DNA of 64,000 nucleotides from Mycoplasmopsis pulmonis (GCF_900660575.1 NZ_LR215008.1:372001-436000), one strand, 5' to 3'; positions 19,147 to 31,667 are shown, counted from the stretch's first letter. Notes: generated by a model from the sequence alone, not told the origin. Numbers and translations: made by a program.

Positions 19147-21013
19147 CTATAGTCAAAGTGAAATTCAAAAAATTAATGAACTTAGGAAAATAAACCTTGA
19201 AAAACGCAAAGTTCGTGATCAAAAAGAAAAAGCTAAGTTAGATTCTAAAAACAAAAAAAACGAAGCAAAATTTCAAAAATTAAAAACAAATTTTGACTCT
19301 TTTGCTAAGTCAAAAAATCAAAGACTAAACAAAGTAGTTAAATCTATTGAAACTAAATTTGATCAAAAAATTAGCACTTTAAAACAAAGTCTTTCAACAA
19401 CTAAAACAAATGAACAAGAGCTAAAAGACTCAAAAGCTCTTTATAACAAAAAGAAAAAATACTACGAAAGTAGAATTGCAAAAAATGAAGCTAAATATGA
19501 AAATTTAATCAAAAAGCTTCAATATAAAATTGACACTTATGCCCTTGATAAACAAGAAGGTCAACAAAAAATTGATCAGCTTTATCTTGATCTTGGCCAA
19601 ATAAACAAAAGATGGTCATTAAAAATAGCTTCTTTAAATATCGAAGATACAAAAATCAAACTTGAAAAGCAAATTAAAAAACTAGAAGAAAAAAAACAAC
19701 TTCAAATTAAAACAATTGAAAAAAGAAGAGAAGTTTCACCCGGATCTTCTTTTGTTTCGAATCTAAGAAACAGAATAGCAGATGAAAAATCTCGTTACAT
19801 TGGAAATTATTCAATTGACTATATTTTCAAAAAAATATCAGCCAACATTAGAAAATACTCAATGTTCTACATTTTGGCCCTTATTCTTTTGATCTTTGGA
19901 TCTTTAACTAAATTCCAAAATATAACTCCTTCTAATATTGAAGTTATCTTTAGAAATAATACATATGTTCTAATCATTGGAATGGGAATGCTCCTTGTAA
20001 TTGTTGGTGGAAACATTGACCTTTCTGTTGGCCAGCTCCTTAGTTTACTCGGGGCCATATCGGTTATTATTTATAATGGAGTAAGTAGAACATTTTCAAA
20101 TAATAGCTCTCTTGGTGGACTTTATTTAATTATTACCTTAATTGGTACTGCATTTATAGGTGCTTTAATTGGTATTTCTCAAGGATTTTTAATTGGATAT
20201 TTCAAAATACCTTCATTTATCGTTACTTTAGGGGGAATGTTAATTTTTAAAGGGCTAGCTCTTTTTGCAGTTCCTCTAAACAACATAACCCCTGAAGGAG
20301 GATCCCAATCAGCTTATGTTAGGGCTATTATTAGAACAATCTTTGATGTTCAAGTTGGTGGTTTTTACATTATTTCATTTTTAATTTTTATTGTCTCACT
20401 TGCTTTAATAGTTCTTTTTCTAGTTTATGGTAGAAACAAGAAAATAAAATTTGGTTTACTAGTTGACTCTGGTTTTGTATTTTGACTAAAAATAGTTGTT
20501 ATATCAGTGTTTATGATTTTACTAGGTTATGCTTTTGGAAAAATTGGAGTTAAATGATACTTGCTTTACATTATGATCTTGCTTGTTATCTTTGTATTTT
20601 TAACTCAAAACACAGTTTTTGGAAGAAAAGTTTATGCCATTGGTGGTAATAAAAAATCAGCAGAGCTCTCAGGTATCGATGTTAGAAAAACTACTACTTT
20701 AATCTTTATGATTAATGGAATAATGGTTGCAATTGCCTCAATAATCTTTACTGGTATTGTAACTTCAGCTACAGCTACCGCTGGTGAAGGATTTGAATTA
20801 GACGTTATTTCATCTGTCTTTGTTGGTGGAGCTTCTATGGCTGGAGGAATAGGAACAACTATTGGAACTCTAATTGGTGGATTTATCCTTGGATTTATTA
20901 ACAATGGAATCTTGCTTTTAGCCCTTAATGTTGGAACTCAACGTGTTGTTAAAGGTGTTGTTCTTGTCTTAGCTGTTGCCTACGATATTTATGCAAACAG
21001 AAAAATTAGTTAA
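19136..21013 (+). CDS. Sugar ABC transporter permease with long coiled-coil N-terminal domain
   Basis: A 625-aa protein starting at ATG 19136-19138 (AGGAG ten bases upstream). Residues 1-230 are soluble, Lys/Glu/Gln-rich and helical, with heptad-like spacing (LEKQIKKLEEKKQLQIK); this extension is not part of usual XylH/RbsC proteins of 320-390 aa. The rest is a BPD_transp_2 permease with about ten helices: GMGMLLVIVGGNIDLSVGQ, the signature GGNIDLSVG, and FIVTLGGMLIFKG. Two TGA-Trp codons lie in the middle. Single-membrane-protein importers of this type work as dimers. The coiled coil may brace the dimer or touch the ATPase. Confidence 0.88.
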
Positions 21014-21033
21014 TTAACTAACAAAACAAAAAG

Positions 21034-21068
21034 AAAAATGTCAAGCTTAAAAGCTGACATTTTTTATT
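21034..21068 (+). terminator. Terminator of the ABC importer operon
   Basis: AAATGTCA-AGC pairs with GCT-TGACATTT-like sequence (AAGCTGACATTTTTT) and is followed by a T run, 21 bases after the permease stop. Confidence 0.7.
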
Positions 21069-21247
21069 TTCCTTTAATGGTGCTATTTAAAAAAATAAGT
21101 ACTAAGCTTTGTGATAAGTTTATTTACTAAAGCTTTGGCTATTTAACAACTAAATAAATTATTGTAAAAATAGTGCTATATTAGGCAAGTAAAGTTAACT
21201 AAAATTTTCTAAGCTAACTAGCAAGCTTATCTAAGAATCAAAGAAAT

Positions 21248-21282
21248 AAAAATACTAACTAATCAAAGCTAGTTAGTATTTA
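21248..21282. terminator. Terminator of the leftward BMP lipoprotein gene
   Basis: AAATACTAACTA pairs perfectly with TAGTTAGTATTT around an eight-base loop, 24 bases past the stop at 21306. A-rich and T-rich flanks suit both directions. Confidence 0.7.
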
Positions 21283-21305
21283 ATTAAAGTGTGATTACAA
21301 AATAA

Positions 21306-22691
21306 TTAACTTGTTATTGCCTCACCTCTATTAGCTTTTTGGATAATAGATTTCAAGTGTTCTAAATCACCATTGGTCATTTCTTTTTCAATTTTTTTAG
21401 AATTAGGATTGGCATTTCATTTATCAATAGCTTTTTGAATAGAAGTGTCTGCTTGAGTTTTAATGCTTTCTTTAACTCTTGATTTAGTAATGTTAACGAA
21501 TTTAGCGCTTAAACCTCTTTTTAGAACTAGGTTCTTAGGATTTGATCCAAGGAATTTATCATTTCCTTCTTTAAGAATTACTGATTCTTCATCTTTAGTT
21601 AATAAAGCTAGTAGAATTTGGTAAACAGGAAAAGCTATATTTTTTACAATTGATGTAAAGAATCTTTTAGAATCATTTGTAAATGATAAACTTTGATCTG
21701 TGTCAACTCCAACTATAAATCTATCTTCATCGCTTGTGTCTTTTCTAAGTACGTCCACAACCACACCTGTAAAAGGTCCAGCAACTGGAAGTGAAATAGT
21801 AGATTTTCCAGTTTCAACAACATTAGAAACAACTTCATTTTTTTCAGCATTTGGTATAAATCCTGTATCCAATACTAAGTTTTCAGAGACAATTTTAACT
21901 TTTTTATTAGCATTTTCAGCTTCAGAGTTTCAAGCTCTAATTCCTTCAAAAAATCCATTTAAAAAGTCAGTAACTCCAGCAAAATCTCCTCCACCAAAGG
22001 CAGAAATAGCTCTTTTTGCTTCATTATTTGCATATTTTGTTCCTAAAAAATCTGCACTTGCATAACCAGCTTGTCATCCAGCTTCTTCAGTTTTAAATAA
22101 AAGTGAAATTAATGAACCTTGAGGAATTTTTGAATTTGCATTAGGGGCTCAATCAACTCCAATAATTTTCACTTTATTTTCTTTAAATCTTCTTAAATTA
22201 TTTTCATCATTTAAGAAGTTTTCAATTTCATTTCCTTGTTGAAATCCAGTTAAAATTCAAGTTGTATAACCACGATCAAGAGCAACTTTATAGTTTTGCT
22301 CTAAATCTTTAACAGCTGAGTTTATATAATTGTCAAGTTTGTGTTGATTTTCAGCTTCTTTGTTTTGACTTTTATAAGCTTTATCAACAAAATCTTTTAA
22401 AGTTTTTTGTGATTCATATACTTGTTGGTTAAAAGATTTATCATCAATATTTCCATCAGCTGTTATTAGCACAACTTTTTGAGTTTCAAGACTAGCTTGT
22501 TTAATTTTATTTTCTACAATTTTTTGAGTTTCTGTAACTTCTTTTTGAGATAGAAGATCAGTAATTTTACTTGAATCAAGATTTGAATTTGTTTTGTTTG
22601 GATTTTGAGCACAAGAAACAAAAGTTGCAGGAAGGGCAATAGCTAGTGCTGCTACGGGCAATATTGAAAAAAGTTTTTTGTTAAGTTTCAT
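21306..22691 (-). CDS. BMP-family substrate-binding lipoprotein (P48-like)
   Basis: A 461-aa lipoprotein (signal ending LPATFVSC). The mature part follows the BmpA/PnrA/Med family of nucleoside-binding proteins: VVLITADGNIDDKSFNQQ (family: D-x-G-x-x-D-K-S-F-N), TWILTGFQQG, then AISAFGGGDFAGVTDFLNGF and GVDTDQSL. The start at ATG 22689-22691 has AAGGA upstream. In other mycoplasmas such proteins (P48) work with an MglA-type ATPase and BPD_transp_2 permeases. A set of just that kind lies immediately to the left, pointing towards this gene, so the two binding lipoproteins could share a transporter. Confidence 0.85.
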
Positions 22692-22837
22692 TTTAGTCCT
22701 TTTGAAAATATATATAGTTGTTATCAAAATTAAAAATATGGACAAATTTTTGTTTCTCAATATGTCCTATTTTTAATTATATTTTAATATTACTTTTTAT
22801 GCCTAGTTTTGTGCAAAAAAATGCCAAAATGTTCTTT

Positions 22838-24994
22838 TTAAAGATTAAAAAGTGTTTTTAACTCTTCAATGTTTTCTTCAAAAGCTCAAATTCTAATAGT
22901 GTAAATGCTAATTTGATTTTTTTGGTAGTGATCAATTAATTTATATGAATAGATTTTTTCATTTTTCTCTAGAGTTTTATAAACTTCAAAAAGCCCATTT
23001 TCACTTGGCACTTCAAAGTTAATGTCAAGGGTTTTTAAAGGTAAATAATTTAGTGATTTATTTTCAATTTTTTTATTTCTAAGCTTATCTATTAAAATTT
23101 CAGCATAGACAAAATCCTCTTCAAAATTCTTGGCATTTGCCCTAATTATATAACCTATTAACTGGTCATTATCTTTGATGATTATTGACTCAAGTGGATG
23201 GCTAAAATCAAAGCCTCCTTTTTCAAAAGAATAAAGCTTATCTTTTAAAATTGACTCAACATCTTCTTTAAAGCGATTAAAGCTTTTTTGGTTGCTTAAT
23301 AATGCAAGACTTCTTTGTGAATTGTTGATAATTCCAATTTCAAAAATATTAACATTTTCAACCTTTCTTTTTAGGTTGTATTGTAAAACTTCTTCCATTG
23401 ATAAAATCATAGAATTTCTAATTTGTTCTCTTTCTTTTGAATGGAAAGTTTCAAGGTTAATATTTTCTTTAAAATTAAAAGGATTGAAAATATTTTTATC
23501 CTTTGAAACTAGAGAATAAGTTCTTGTTTCACTGTAATTTAAATAAGGAATAAAGTTTAAATATTCTTCATAATTTTTAGTCTCAAAGTTTTTAATATTT
23601 GGAGCTTCAAATACAAGATTTTCATATCCATAAAATCTTAAAAACTCTTCAAGAATATCTTGGACATGTTCAATGTCATGGCGATAAGTTGGAAGATAAA
23701 CTTTATTGTCTTTAAATTCAAAACCTAAAATATTTAAAGACTTTAAAACTCTATTAAAATGAGGCATTTTTTTAACATCAGTGTTTAAAAATTTATTTAA
23801 ATCTTCTCAAACAAAATTAAAGGATTCTTTTTTATCTTTTAAGTTTTTACTCACTAGTACTTGAGAGTCAAAATATGATGTTAAAAAGTTAAGTGCCATC
23901 TTAAATGTTCCTGATGAAATTTTCTTTGAAGAAAGCTTTGAACTTTGAGTGTCTAATTTAACACTTTTAATTGATTTTTGAATATCAAGTGTTTTAAATC
24001 TTCCAATTTCAAAAACAAAATTTTTTGTGTTTTGATCACTACCAAAATCAGCTATTCCAATTACCCCTGCAATTGATATGGGCTTTTCTTTTGAACAAAC
24101 AACTAAGTTATTATCTAAGCTTATTTTTTTATTACCTAAAATACTTACCTCTTGAGAAACTTTTTTAACTGAAATTTCATTTGAGATTTTGTCCTTGTCA
24201 TAAACATGAGTTGGCATAGCATTCATAATAAGATTTAAGTTTGTTAAATCTACTGAATCATTAAAAGTTTTTATATTTGATTTCATAATCAAAATTTGAT
24301 CTTTTAATGAAATTTTTTTAAGCTCTTTTTGAGGCTCAATTAAGACAAAATCTAAAGTGTTAGTTTCATCAACTTTTAGATTTGGATGAATCTTAAAAAT
24401 TTCATTTTTTATTTCAAAATTTGTTTTAGTTTCAAAAAAAGCACTTAGCTCTAAAGCCATAATAAAATAACCATTGGCATCACTACGATTTGACAAAATT
24501 GAAACATCAACTATTTGATCATCTAGGTCAAAAAAATCAATGGGATCTTGTTTTAAATCTGCTTTATCTAAAAGGAAAATTTTGTCTTGAAATTCATCTC
24601 TAATTAAAGACTTATCAAAGCCAAGCTCTTCCAGAGAACAAAGCATTCCTTGAGAAAAAGTTCCTTTAATTTCTTTTGCTTCAATTTTGATTTTTCCAAA
24701 AGTTGAATTTTCAACAAAAGCTACTATGTATTTATTTTGCTCAACATTTTGAGCAGTTGTTTGGATGATTCGCATTTTGTCTTCAAATTCAATTTCACAG
24801 ACATTTAAATTAGAAGCATTGGGATTTTTATAAACTTTTTTTATTAGTCCAAATTTGATTTTTGAAACATTTAAAAAATTTTTAACACTCTCAACTTCAA
24901 AGCCGATTTTATTGATTGCATCGATGATTTGATCATTAGTAATTTGTTTATCTAAATTAGCTAAGTCTCTTAATTTATTGATTGAAAAAAGCAT
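22838..24994 (-). CDS. pheT: Phenylalanyl-tRNA synthetase beta subunit
   Basis: A 718-aa subunit of the tetrameric PheRS. An N-terminal tRNA-binding OB fold is present (VYKNPNASNLNVCEIEF, then KGTFSQGMLCSLEELGF). The B3/B4 editing region has SIAGVIGIADFGSD, and the B5 and catalytic-like domains follow (PTYRHDIEHVQDILEEFLRF). The protein is somewhat short, with a compressed C-terminal anticodon-binding domain. The segment after the editing site reads DTQSSKLSSKKISSG (residues 348-362), where most enzymes have a conserved R-x-D-A-S-x-R-F-E-R-G pattern. Loss of editing in PheRS has been reported in some mycoplasmas. It follows pheS by eight bases. Confidence 0.92.
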
Positions 24995-25002
24995 TTATAC
25001 TC

Positions 25003-25947
<945 letters not shown>

Positions 25948-25974
25948 TTAAAATTCCTTTTATAGTTAATGTTA

Positions 25975-26762
25975 TTAGATTTTTGAAAATTCAAAACTAA
26001 TAACATTGAAATTTTTATTATTTCCATCTATTATTCAACTTCTTTGCATAATATTTTTATTAAATTTTTGAGCCAGTTCTAAATTTAAAATATTCTCATT
26101 TAATTTAAGATAAACTCATGAAGATTTAATCTTTATTTTAAAGCTTTCAAAATAAATAATTAAATAATCATCTATTTCTTTATTTTGCTCTTTTGACTCT
26201 TTTAAATTTGCATTTATTTCACTGTGATTTTTGTCAAAAATTTTAATTTCCTTAAAATTGTTTAGATCAATTTCAAGGCCTATTCCATAGTAGCTTTTTA
26301 AATTACTATTGATGCGAGCACTAATTGAAAAAAGATTTTTTTCTTTTTCAAAAACATAGTTTTGTCTAACTTCAATTGATTGAGAATTTTTGAAATTTCC
26401 ATTGGCAAATAAAAAAGTTTTTTTTGATTTTTTTTCGTAGATAAACTTAAAAACCTCAGGAAAAATAAGAGCATCTTCTTGATTGACTTCAACTATGCTT
26501 TTGGAAAATAAACTTTTTAAAACTGGAACTTTACAAGGATAAAAAGTTATTGAATTAATTAACTTTTGTCCTTCATAAAAAAGACTTTGGATTTTCAAAG
26601 GATTTAAAACATTAAATTTAAAGTTACTATCTTCAAAATTGCCATCAAAAATTTTTGTTTTTTTCTTAAAAAAGTTACTTCATCACATAGAGTTAATATT
26701 ATATGAGCTTTTTGTTTTTGAAATTAAAAACTCACCTTGATTTACATATTTGAAAAAGACAT
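25975..26762 (-). pseudogene. Unknown protein gene upstream of pheS, frameshifted near its start
   Basis: The frame that ends at 25975 is open for about 260 codons, but it has no ATG, GTG or TTG near its 5' end. An ATG at 26760-26762 reads only MSFSNM before a stop. One extra base in the A/T run at 26753-26757 would join them as MSFFKYVNQGEFLISKTKSS, and then continuously to SFEFSKI. The product would be about 262 aa, soluble, aromatic- and lysine-rich, with no motif I recognise. An internal TTG start at 26598 or ATG at SMWWSNFF would give shorter products without a shift. It is first in the pheS-pheT operon, 27 bases from pheS. Confidence 0.55.
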
Positions 26763-26891
26763 AACTTTTTTAGGTTTTTTAATTACTAGCAAAATTTTTC
26801 TAAGCTTTTAAAGTTAAAGATCTCTAGTTAGACTTTAAGTGATATATAGAAAATTTATTGATTAGATTTTCACATTTTTAAATCTAAAATT

Positions 26892-26900
26892 TGTTAAAAT
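26892..26900 (+). promoter_or_regulatory. Likely promoter of secG-rnr-smpB
   Basis: TGTTAAAAT gives an extended-type -10 box about 50 bases before secG. AAAGGGGAT, a good ribosome-binding site, lies just before the secG ATG. Confidence 0.4.
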
Positions 26901-26949
26901 GTAGATCATAGTGTTTTTCAAGGTTTTGTTTTTTAATGAAAGGGGATAA

Positions 26950-27195
26950 ATGTCAGCAATTGCTATAGTAGTGCTAGTTTTTTTAGTAATTTGTTCATTA
27001 TTAATAATTATTTTATCCCTAATTACCTCTACTGATTCAAATGGTTTTTCAGGGGCTTTAGTTGGTTCTGGTGATCTAGAGCTTTTTAAATTTTCTAAGG
27101 AAAGAGGGTTTAAAAAATTTAGTAAATATGCCATGTTTGTTTTAGGATTTTTTGTAATAATTTTGGCTATTTTATTAAAAGTTTTACTACAATAA
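26950..27195 (+). CDS. secG: Preprotein translocase subunit SecG
   Basis: An 81-aa protein with two membrane helices (residues 2-25 and 57-80) and a polar Gly/Ser-rich loop (NGFSGALVGSGDLELF) with the F-x-x-x-R-G pattern at KFSKERGFKKF. SecG helps SecYE translocate proteins. The secG-rnr-smpB order is conserved in Firmicutes and supports the call. Its TAA shares an A with the rnr ATG (TAATG). Confidence 0.88.
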   Translation: MSAIAIVVLVFLVICSLLIIILSLITSTDSNGFSGALVGSGDLELFKFSKERGFKKFSKYAMFVLGFFVIILAILLKVLLQ

Positions 27196-29372
27196 TGAAA
27201 AATTTAGTTCTACAAAATTTAAAGTCAAACAAAGCATATTCTTTTTTAGAAATAGCTAGAATTAATAAAATAAATCCAAATTTTAATTCACAACTTTCAA
27301 AGGCTCTTTTTAGTTTATTAGATCAAGGTTTAATTGTAAAAAATAACGATGGAAATTTTATAAAAGTTAATGAAATAAAAAAAATTCAAGGAATTTTTAA
27401 ACAATCTAATCGTAATTTTGCTTTTATTGAAACTGCTGATGAGCAATCTTATTTTGTTGCAAAAGCTCATTTTAATGGTGCTATTAACTCCTTTGAAGTT
27501 GAAGCAATTGTTTATGAAAGTCCCTTTGAAAAAGATAAAAAATATGCAGTTGTTAAAAAGATTTTAAAAAACACTCATCCTGAAATTATTGGTTTTATCA
27601 AAATTTCAAATGGCATAAAATATTTCAATGCTTTTGAAGAGAGTTTTAGAAGTTATAAATTTTTTGTTGATCAAAACATTGATGTTGAAGAAGATGATGT
27701 TATTTTGGTTGTAGTTGAAAAAATTGTTGATCAAAAAATTTATGTCAATTTTGTAAAAAAAGTTTCGACTCTAAAGTCAAATTTTTATCAAATCGACATT
27801 GTTTTAGAAAAATCAAAAACAATAATTGACTTTCCCGAAGATGTCTTAGATGAGTTTGCTTTAATTGAAGATCATGTAATTGAAAAAGACTATCAAAATA
27901 GAAAAGATCTTAGAGACAAATTAATTATTACAATTGATGGAGAAGATACCAAAGACTTTGATGATGCCATTTATGTTGAAAAAAATAAAGACCATTTTCT
28001 TCTTTCAGTTCACATAGCTGATGTAGCTCATTATGTAAAGGAAAACTCAGCCATTGATAAAGAAGCTCTTAGAAGAGCAACTTCAATTTATCTTCCGCAC
28101 ATGGTAATTCCAATGCTTCCTGAAAAACTTTCAAATGGAATATGTTCTTTAAATCCAGGAGTTGATCGATTAGTTATGTCAATTGATATTTTTATTGACT
28201 TTCAAGGAAATACCATCAAAACTGAGCTCTATGAAGGGATAATTAATTCAAAACATCGACTAACTTATAACCAGGTCAATGATTTTTACAATAATAAAAT
28301 AAAGCTTGATCCAAATTTAGAAAAAATGTTAAATGACTCTCTTGAGCTTTCAAAAATTCTCGAAAATTACAAAAAAGATGAAGGTTATATTAACCTAGAA
28401 ATTGAAGAGTCAAAAGTTATCTTAGACAAAGAAGGAAAAACAGTTGGAATTAAAGTTATTCAAAGAGGACTTTCAGAGGTTTTAATAGAAAATTTCATGG
28501 TAAGGGCAAATGAAGCTGTTGCTTGAAAAATGAATAAATTAAAACTTCCTTCAATATATAGAGTTCATGACAATCCAAGTATTGAAAGCTTAGTGCTTTT
28601 TGAAAAAACCCTAAAAACTTTAGGAATTGATTTTGACACTCCTAAAATAACAAGTCCAAAAGCTTTTTCTGATTCTTTTGAAAAAATTAAACAAAACTAT
28701 CAAATTGATAATTTTGTTAAATTAATGGTTTTAAGAACCATGGAAAAAGCCATTTATTCAGATAAAAACATAGGTCACTTTGGACTTGCCTCTTCTTACT
28801 ATAGTCATTTTACTAGTCCAATTAGAAGATATCCTGATTTACAACTTCATCGATTAATTAAGCAAATGGTTTTTGACAAAAGCAATTTAAAAGAGAAAAA
28901 AAATCATTTTTCTTTAATCCTATCAGATGTTTCTGTTCAGTCTTCTAAAAAGGAAGTAGAAGCCGTTAGCATTGAAAGACAAATCAATGACATCAAAAAA
29001 GCTGAGTATTATGAATCAAAAATTGGCAAGAGTCTAAAAGCTCAAATTGTTTCAATTTTAAGTTTTGGAATGTTTGTTGAATTTGAAGATAAAGTCAGTG
29101 GTCTAATTCATATTTCCAACCTTTTAGGTGAGGATTTTCAAGTCTCAGAAGATGGGCTTTTAATTAGTTCTAATAAAACTAAATATAAATTAGGTCAAGA
29201 AATTGATGTAGTTGTTGTTAAAGTTGATAAAAATCTTGGTAAAGTAGATGTGGTTTTAGAAAAAGACTATCAGGAATATTTAAAAAAAGAACAGGCTTTC
29301 CAAGCTTTTAAGAAAAATAAATTTACTCAAGATAAAGAAAAACAAAATGGCAAAATTAATTACAAAAAATAA
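27195..29372 (+). CDS. rnr: Ribonuclease R
   Basis: A 725-aa 3'-to-5' exoribonuclease, the main processive RNase of mycoplasmas. An N-terminal winged helix and cold-shock domains are followed by the RNB domain (GEDTKDFDDAIYVE with the metal-binding Asp residues, VHIADVAHYVKENSAIDKEA, and SNGICSLNPGVDRL). The C-terminal S1 domain has AQIVSILSFGMFVEFEDKVS. One TGA-Trp lies at residue 445 (NEAVAWKMN). It overlaps smpB by 26 bases, fitting the joint role of RNase R and SmpB in trans-translation. Confidence 0.95.
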
Positions 29373-29784
29373 ACAAGTTTTTAGAGACTATGAAATTATT
29401 GATAAATTAGAAGCTGGAATTGTCCTTCAAGGTTGAGAAGTAAAATCAATAAGAGCTAGTGATGTTAATTTAAAAGGATCATATTGTGTTTTTAAAGCAA
29501 ATGAGTTATACTTAATCAACTCCTACATAGGTCTTTACATGGCAGTAAAAGGTGATGAAAGACAAAGTAGAAAACTGCTTTTACACAAAAATCAACTTAG
29601 AAGATTAAAACAAAAAGTTGAAAGTCAATCACTTAGCATTGTGCCTTTGAGTCTTTATTGAAACAAAAAATCTAAAGTCAAAGCAGAAATAGCCCTTGTT
29701 AGAGGACTAAAAAAACATGACAAAAGAGAAAAACTCAAAAAAGAAGAAACTAACAAAAAACTTAAAAAACTCATCTCTTATTAA
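29347..29784 (+). CDS. smpB: SsrA-binding protein SmpB
   Basis: A 145-aa protein that carries tmRNA to stalled ribosomes. [16 protein letters not shown] (W is TGA) and the [14 protein letters not shown] strand are conserved, as are HKNQLRRL and [24 protein letters not shown]-like sequence (ending [12 protein letters not shown]). The basic C-terminal tail is present. It was not in the longest-frame list because TGA codons break it. The start ATG lies within the end of rnr. Confidence 0.94.
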
Positions 29785-29816
29785 AAAAGATTTTAATTAA
29801 TATAGAAAGGTCTAAC

Positions 29817-31073
29817 GTGAAATTTATTGATGAAATTACTTTAAATGTCAAAGCCGGAAAAGGTGGAGATGGCATGATTGCCTTTAGAAGAGAAGCTCAC
29901 GTAGACAGAGGAGGGCCCTCTGGAGGAGATGGGGGAAATGGTGGAAACATCTATTTTGTTGGAGATCTTGGAAAAAATACCCTTCTTCATTTATATTTAC
30001 AAAAAAGCATTGTTGGTAATAATGGAGTAAATGGAGGAAGAAAAAATCTTTATGGCGCAGCTGGTGAGGACAAATTTATTAAAGTACCAGTGGGCACTGT
30101 TGTTTATGAAGGACAAAAAGTTATAGCCGATATTGTTGAAGAAAAACCTTATTTAATTGCCAAAGGAGGCCGTGGAGGTAGGGGAAATACTAAATTTAAA
30201 ACAGCTAAAAATAAAGCCCCTCGCATCTCTGAAAATGGTCTTCCTGGTGAGTCTAAAAAATTAACTCTAGTTTTAAAAGTACTAGCCGATGTTGGTTTTG
30301 TAGGAAAGCCTTCAGCTGGAAAATCAACTTTGCTTTCAGTTATTTCCAATGCAAAACCAACAATAGCAGATTATGACTTTACAACGCTAGTTCCTCAATT
30401 AGGGCTTGTAAAATACTTTGATAACTCCTTTGTAGTAGCTGATCTTCCTGGATTAATTAAAGGAGCACATCAAGGAAAAGGACTTGGAATAAGATTTTTA
30501 AAACACATTGAAAGATGTAAAGTAATAGCTAATGTCATTGATTTTGGAGATGAAAATAAAAATCCTCTTCAAGACTATCAAGAAATTAGAAATGAACTTA
30601 AGCTTTATAATTTAAATTTAGAAGAAAAAGATGAAGTAATTGTAGCTAATAAAAAAGATCAAGAGTGTTTTGAAAAAAAACTAGAAGAATTTTCAAAACA
30701 CTATCCAAATAAAAAAATAATTGCCATCTCAGCTCTAAAACAAGAAAATCTAGATAAGTTAAAAGAGGCTTTGTGACAAAGTGTTAAAAACACCAAAGAC
30801 ATTGTTTTTGAGCTCTCTGAAGATGAAGAAGTCTTTATTAATTTTGAAGCTGATTTTAATGTAGTTCATCTTGGAGAGGGCCAATATTTAGTTGAAGGGC
30901 CTAAAATTCATCATTTTTACCAAAGAATTCCTTTAAATACTCATGACAACTTGATGCGTTTTAACTTAATTTTAAAAAAAATGGGAGTTTGAGATGAACT
31001 GATTAAACAAGGAATTCAAATAGGAGATAGTGTAAAAATTTACGATTATGAGTTTGTTTGAGGCAATGAATAA
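29817..31073 (+). CDS. obgE: GTPase ObgE/CgtA
   Basis: A 418-aa essential GTPase that binds the 50S subunit. The glycine-rich Obg domain is residues 1-157 ([35 protein letters not shown]). The G domain has GKPSAGKST near 165, [16 protein letters not shown] and NKKD. An OCT domain (residues 325-418) occupies the C-terminus, as in Firmicutes and mollicutes. Start GTG with AAAGG upstream. Two TGA-Trp codons are present. It follows smpB by 32 bases. Confidence 0.95.
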
Positions 31074-31133
31074 TACCCATTTTTTTGCTTAAAAAAATAA
31101 TATAAAAAATATGTTATTTTTTAAAATATTGTA

Positions 31134-31139
31134 TATAAT
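31134..31139 (+). promoter_or_regulatory. -10 box of the tRNA cluster
   Basis: Perfect TATAAT, in an AT-rich stretch 39 bases before the first tRNA. Confidence 0.6.
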
Positions 31140-31177
31140 ACTAAATGCTTAATTCATCAAAAAGAAATGGGCAAAGT

Positions 31178-31254
31178 GGAGAAGTAGCTCAGCTTGGTAG
31201 AGCACTTGGTTTGGGACCAAGTGGTCGCAGGTTCAAATCCTGTCTTCTTCACCA
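31178..31254 (+). tRNA. tRNA-Pro(TGG)
   Basis: 77 bases including an encoded CCA. Acceptor GGAGAAG pairs with CTTCTTC; the anticodon loop TTTGGGA gives TGG. First of eight closely spaced tRNAs. Confidence 0.95.
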
Positions 31255-31260
31255 TTTTGT

Positions 31261-31337
31261 GGGGGGGTAGCTCACCTGGCTAGAGCGCCTGCCTTGCACG
31301 CAGGAGGTAGAGGGTTCGACTCCCTTCCTCTCCACCA
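31261..31337 (+). tRNA. tRNA-Ala(TGC)
   Basis: 77 bases with CCA. Acceptor GGGGGGG pairs with CCTCTCC through two G:U pairs; the anticodon is TGC in CTTGCAC. Confidence 0.95.
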
Positions 31338-31338
31338 T

Positions 31339-31415
31339 GGCGCTGTAGCTTAGTTGGTTAGAGCATCCGGTTCATACCCGGAAGGTCAAGGGTTCGACTC
31401 CCTTTGGCGCCACCA
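31339..31415 (+). tRNA. tRNA-Met(CAT), elongator
   Basis: 77 bases with CCA; the acceptor GGCGCTG is fully paired at position 1-72. The loop GTTCATACC resembles the elongator tRNA-Met of Bacillus. The cluster order also fits the elongator. Confidence 0.85.
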
Positions 31416-31451
31416 TTATATGGAACACCTAGCTGAAGCTGGTGAATTTAA

Positions 31452-31527
31452 GGACCTATAACTCAATGGTTAGAGTACCCGGCTCATAACCGGTAGGTTG
31501 CTGGTTCAAGTCCAGCTGGGTCCACCA
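31452..31527 (+). tRNA. tRNA-Ile(CAT), lysidine type
   Basis: 76 bases with CCA. Acceptor GGACCTA / TGGGTCC and anticodon arm GGCTCATAACCGG match bacterial tRNA-Ile2, whose C34 is changed to lysidine by TilS to read AUA. The decision between Ile2 and Met rests on these resemblances. Confidence 0.8.
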
Positions 31528-31528
31528 A

Positions 31529-31621
31529 GGGCAATTACCCAAGTCTGGCTGAAGGGAGTAGTCTTGAAAACTACCAGGGGCTTCACCGCCCGCGGGGGTT
31601 CAAATCCCTCATTGCCCGCCA
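31529..31621 (+). tRNA. tRNA-Ser(TGA)
   Basis: 93 bases with a long variable arm and encoded CCA; acceptor GGGCAAT / ATTGCCC; anticodon TGA in GTCTTGAAAAC. Confidence 0.95.
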
Positions 31622-31667
31622 TATGAGTTCTCTTGTTAATCTCTTTGAGTTCTCACCAATTTTTTAT

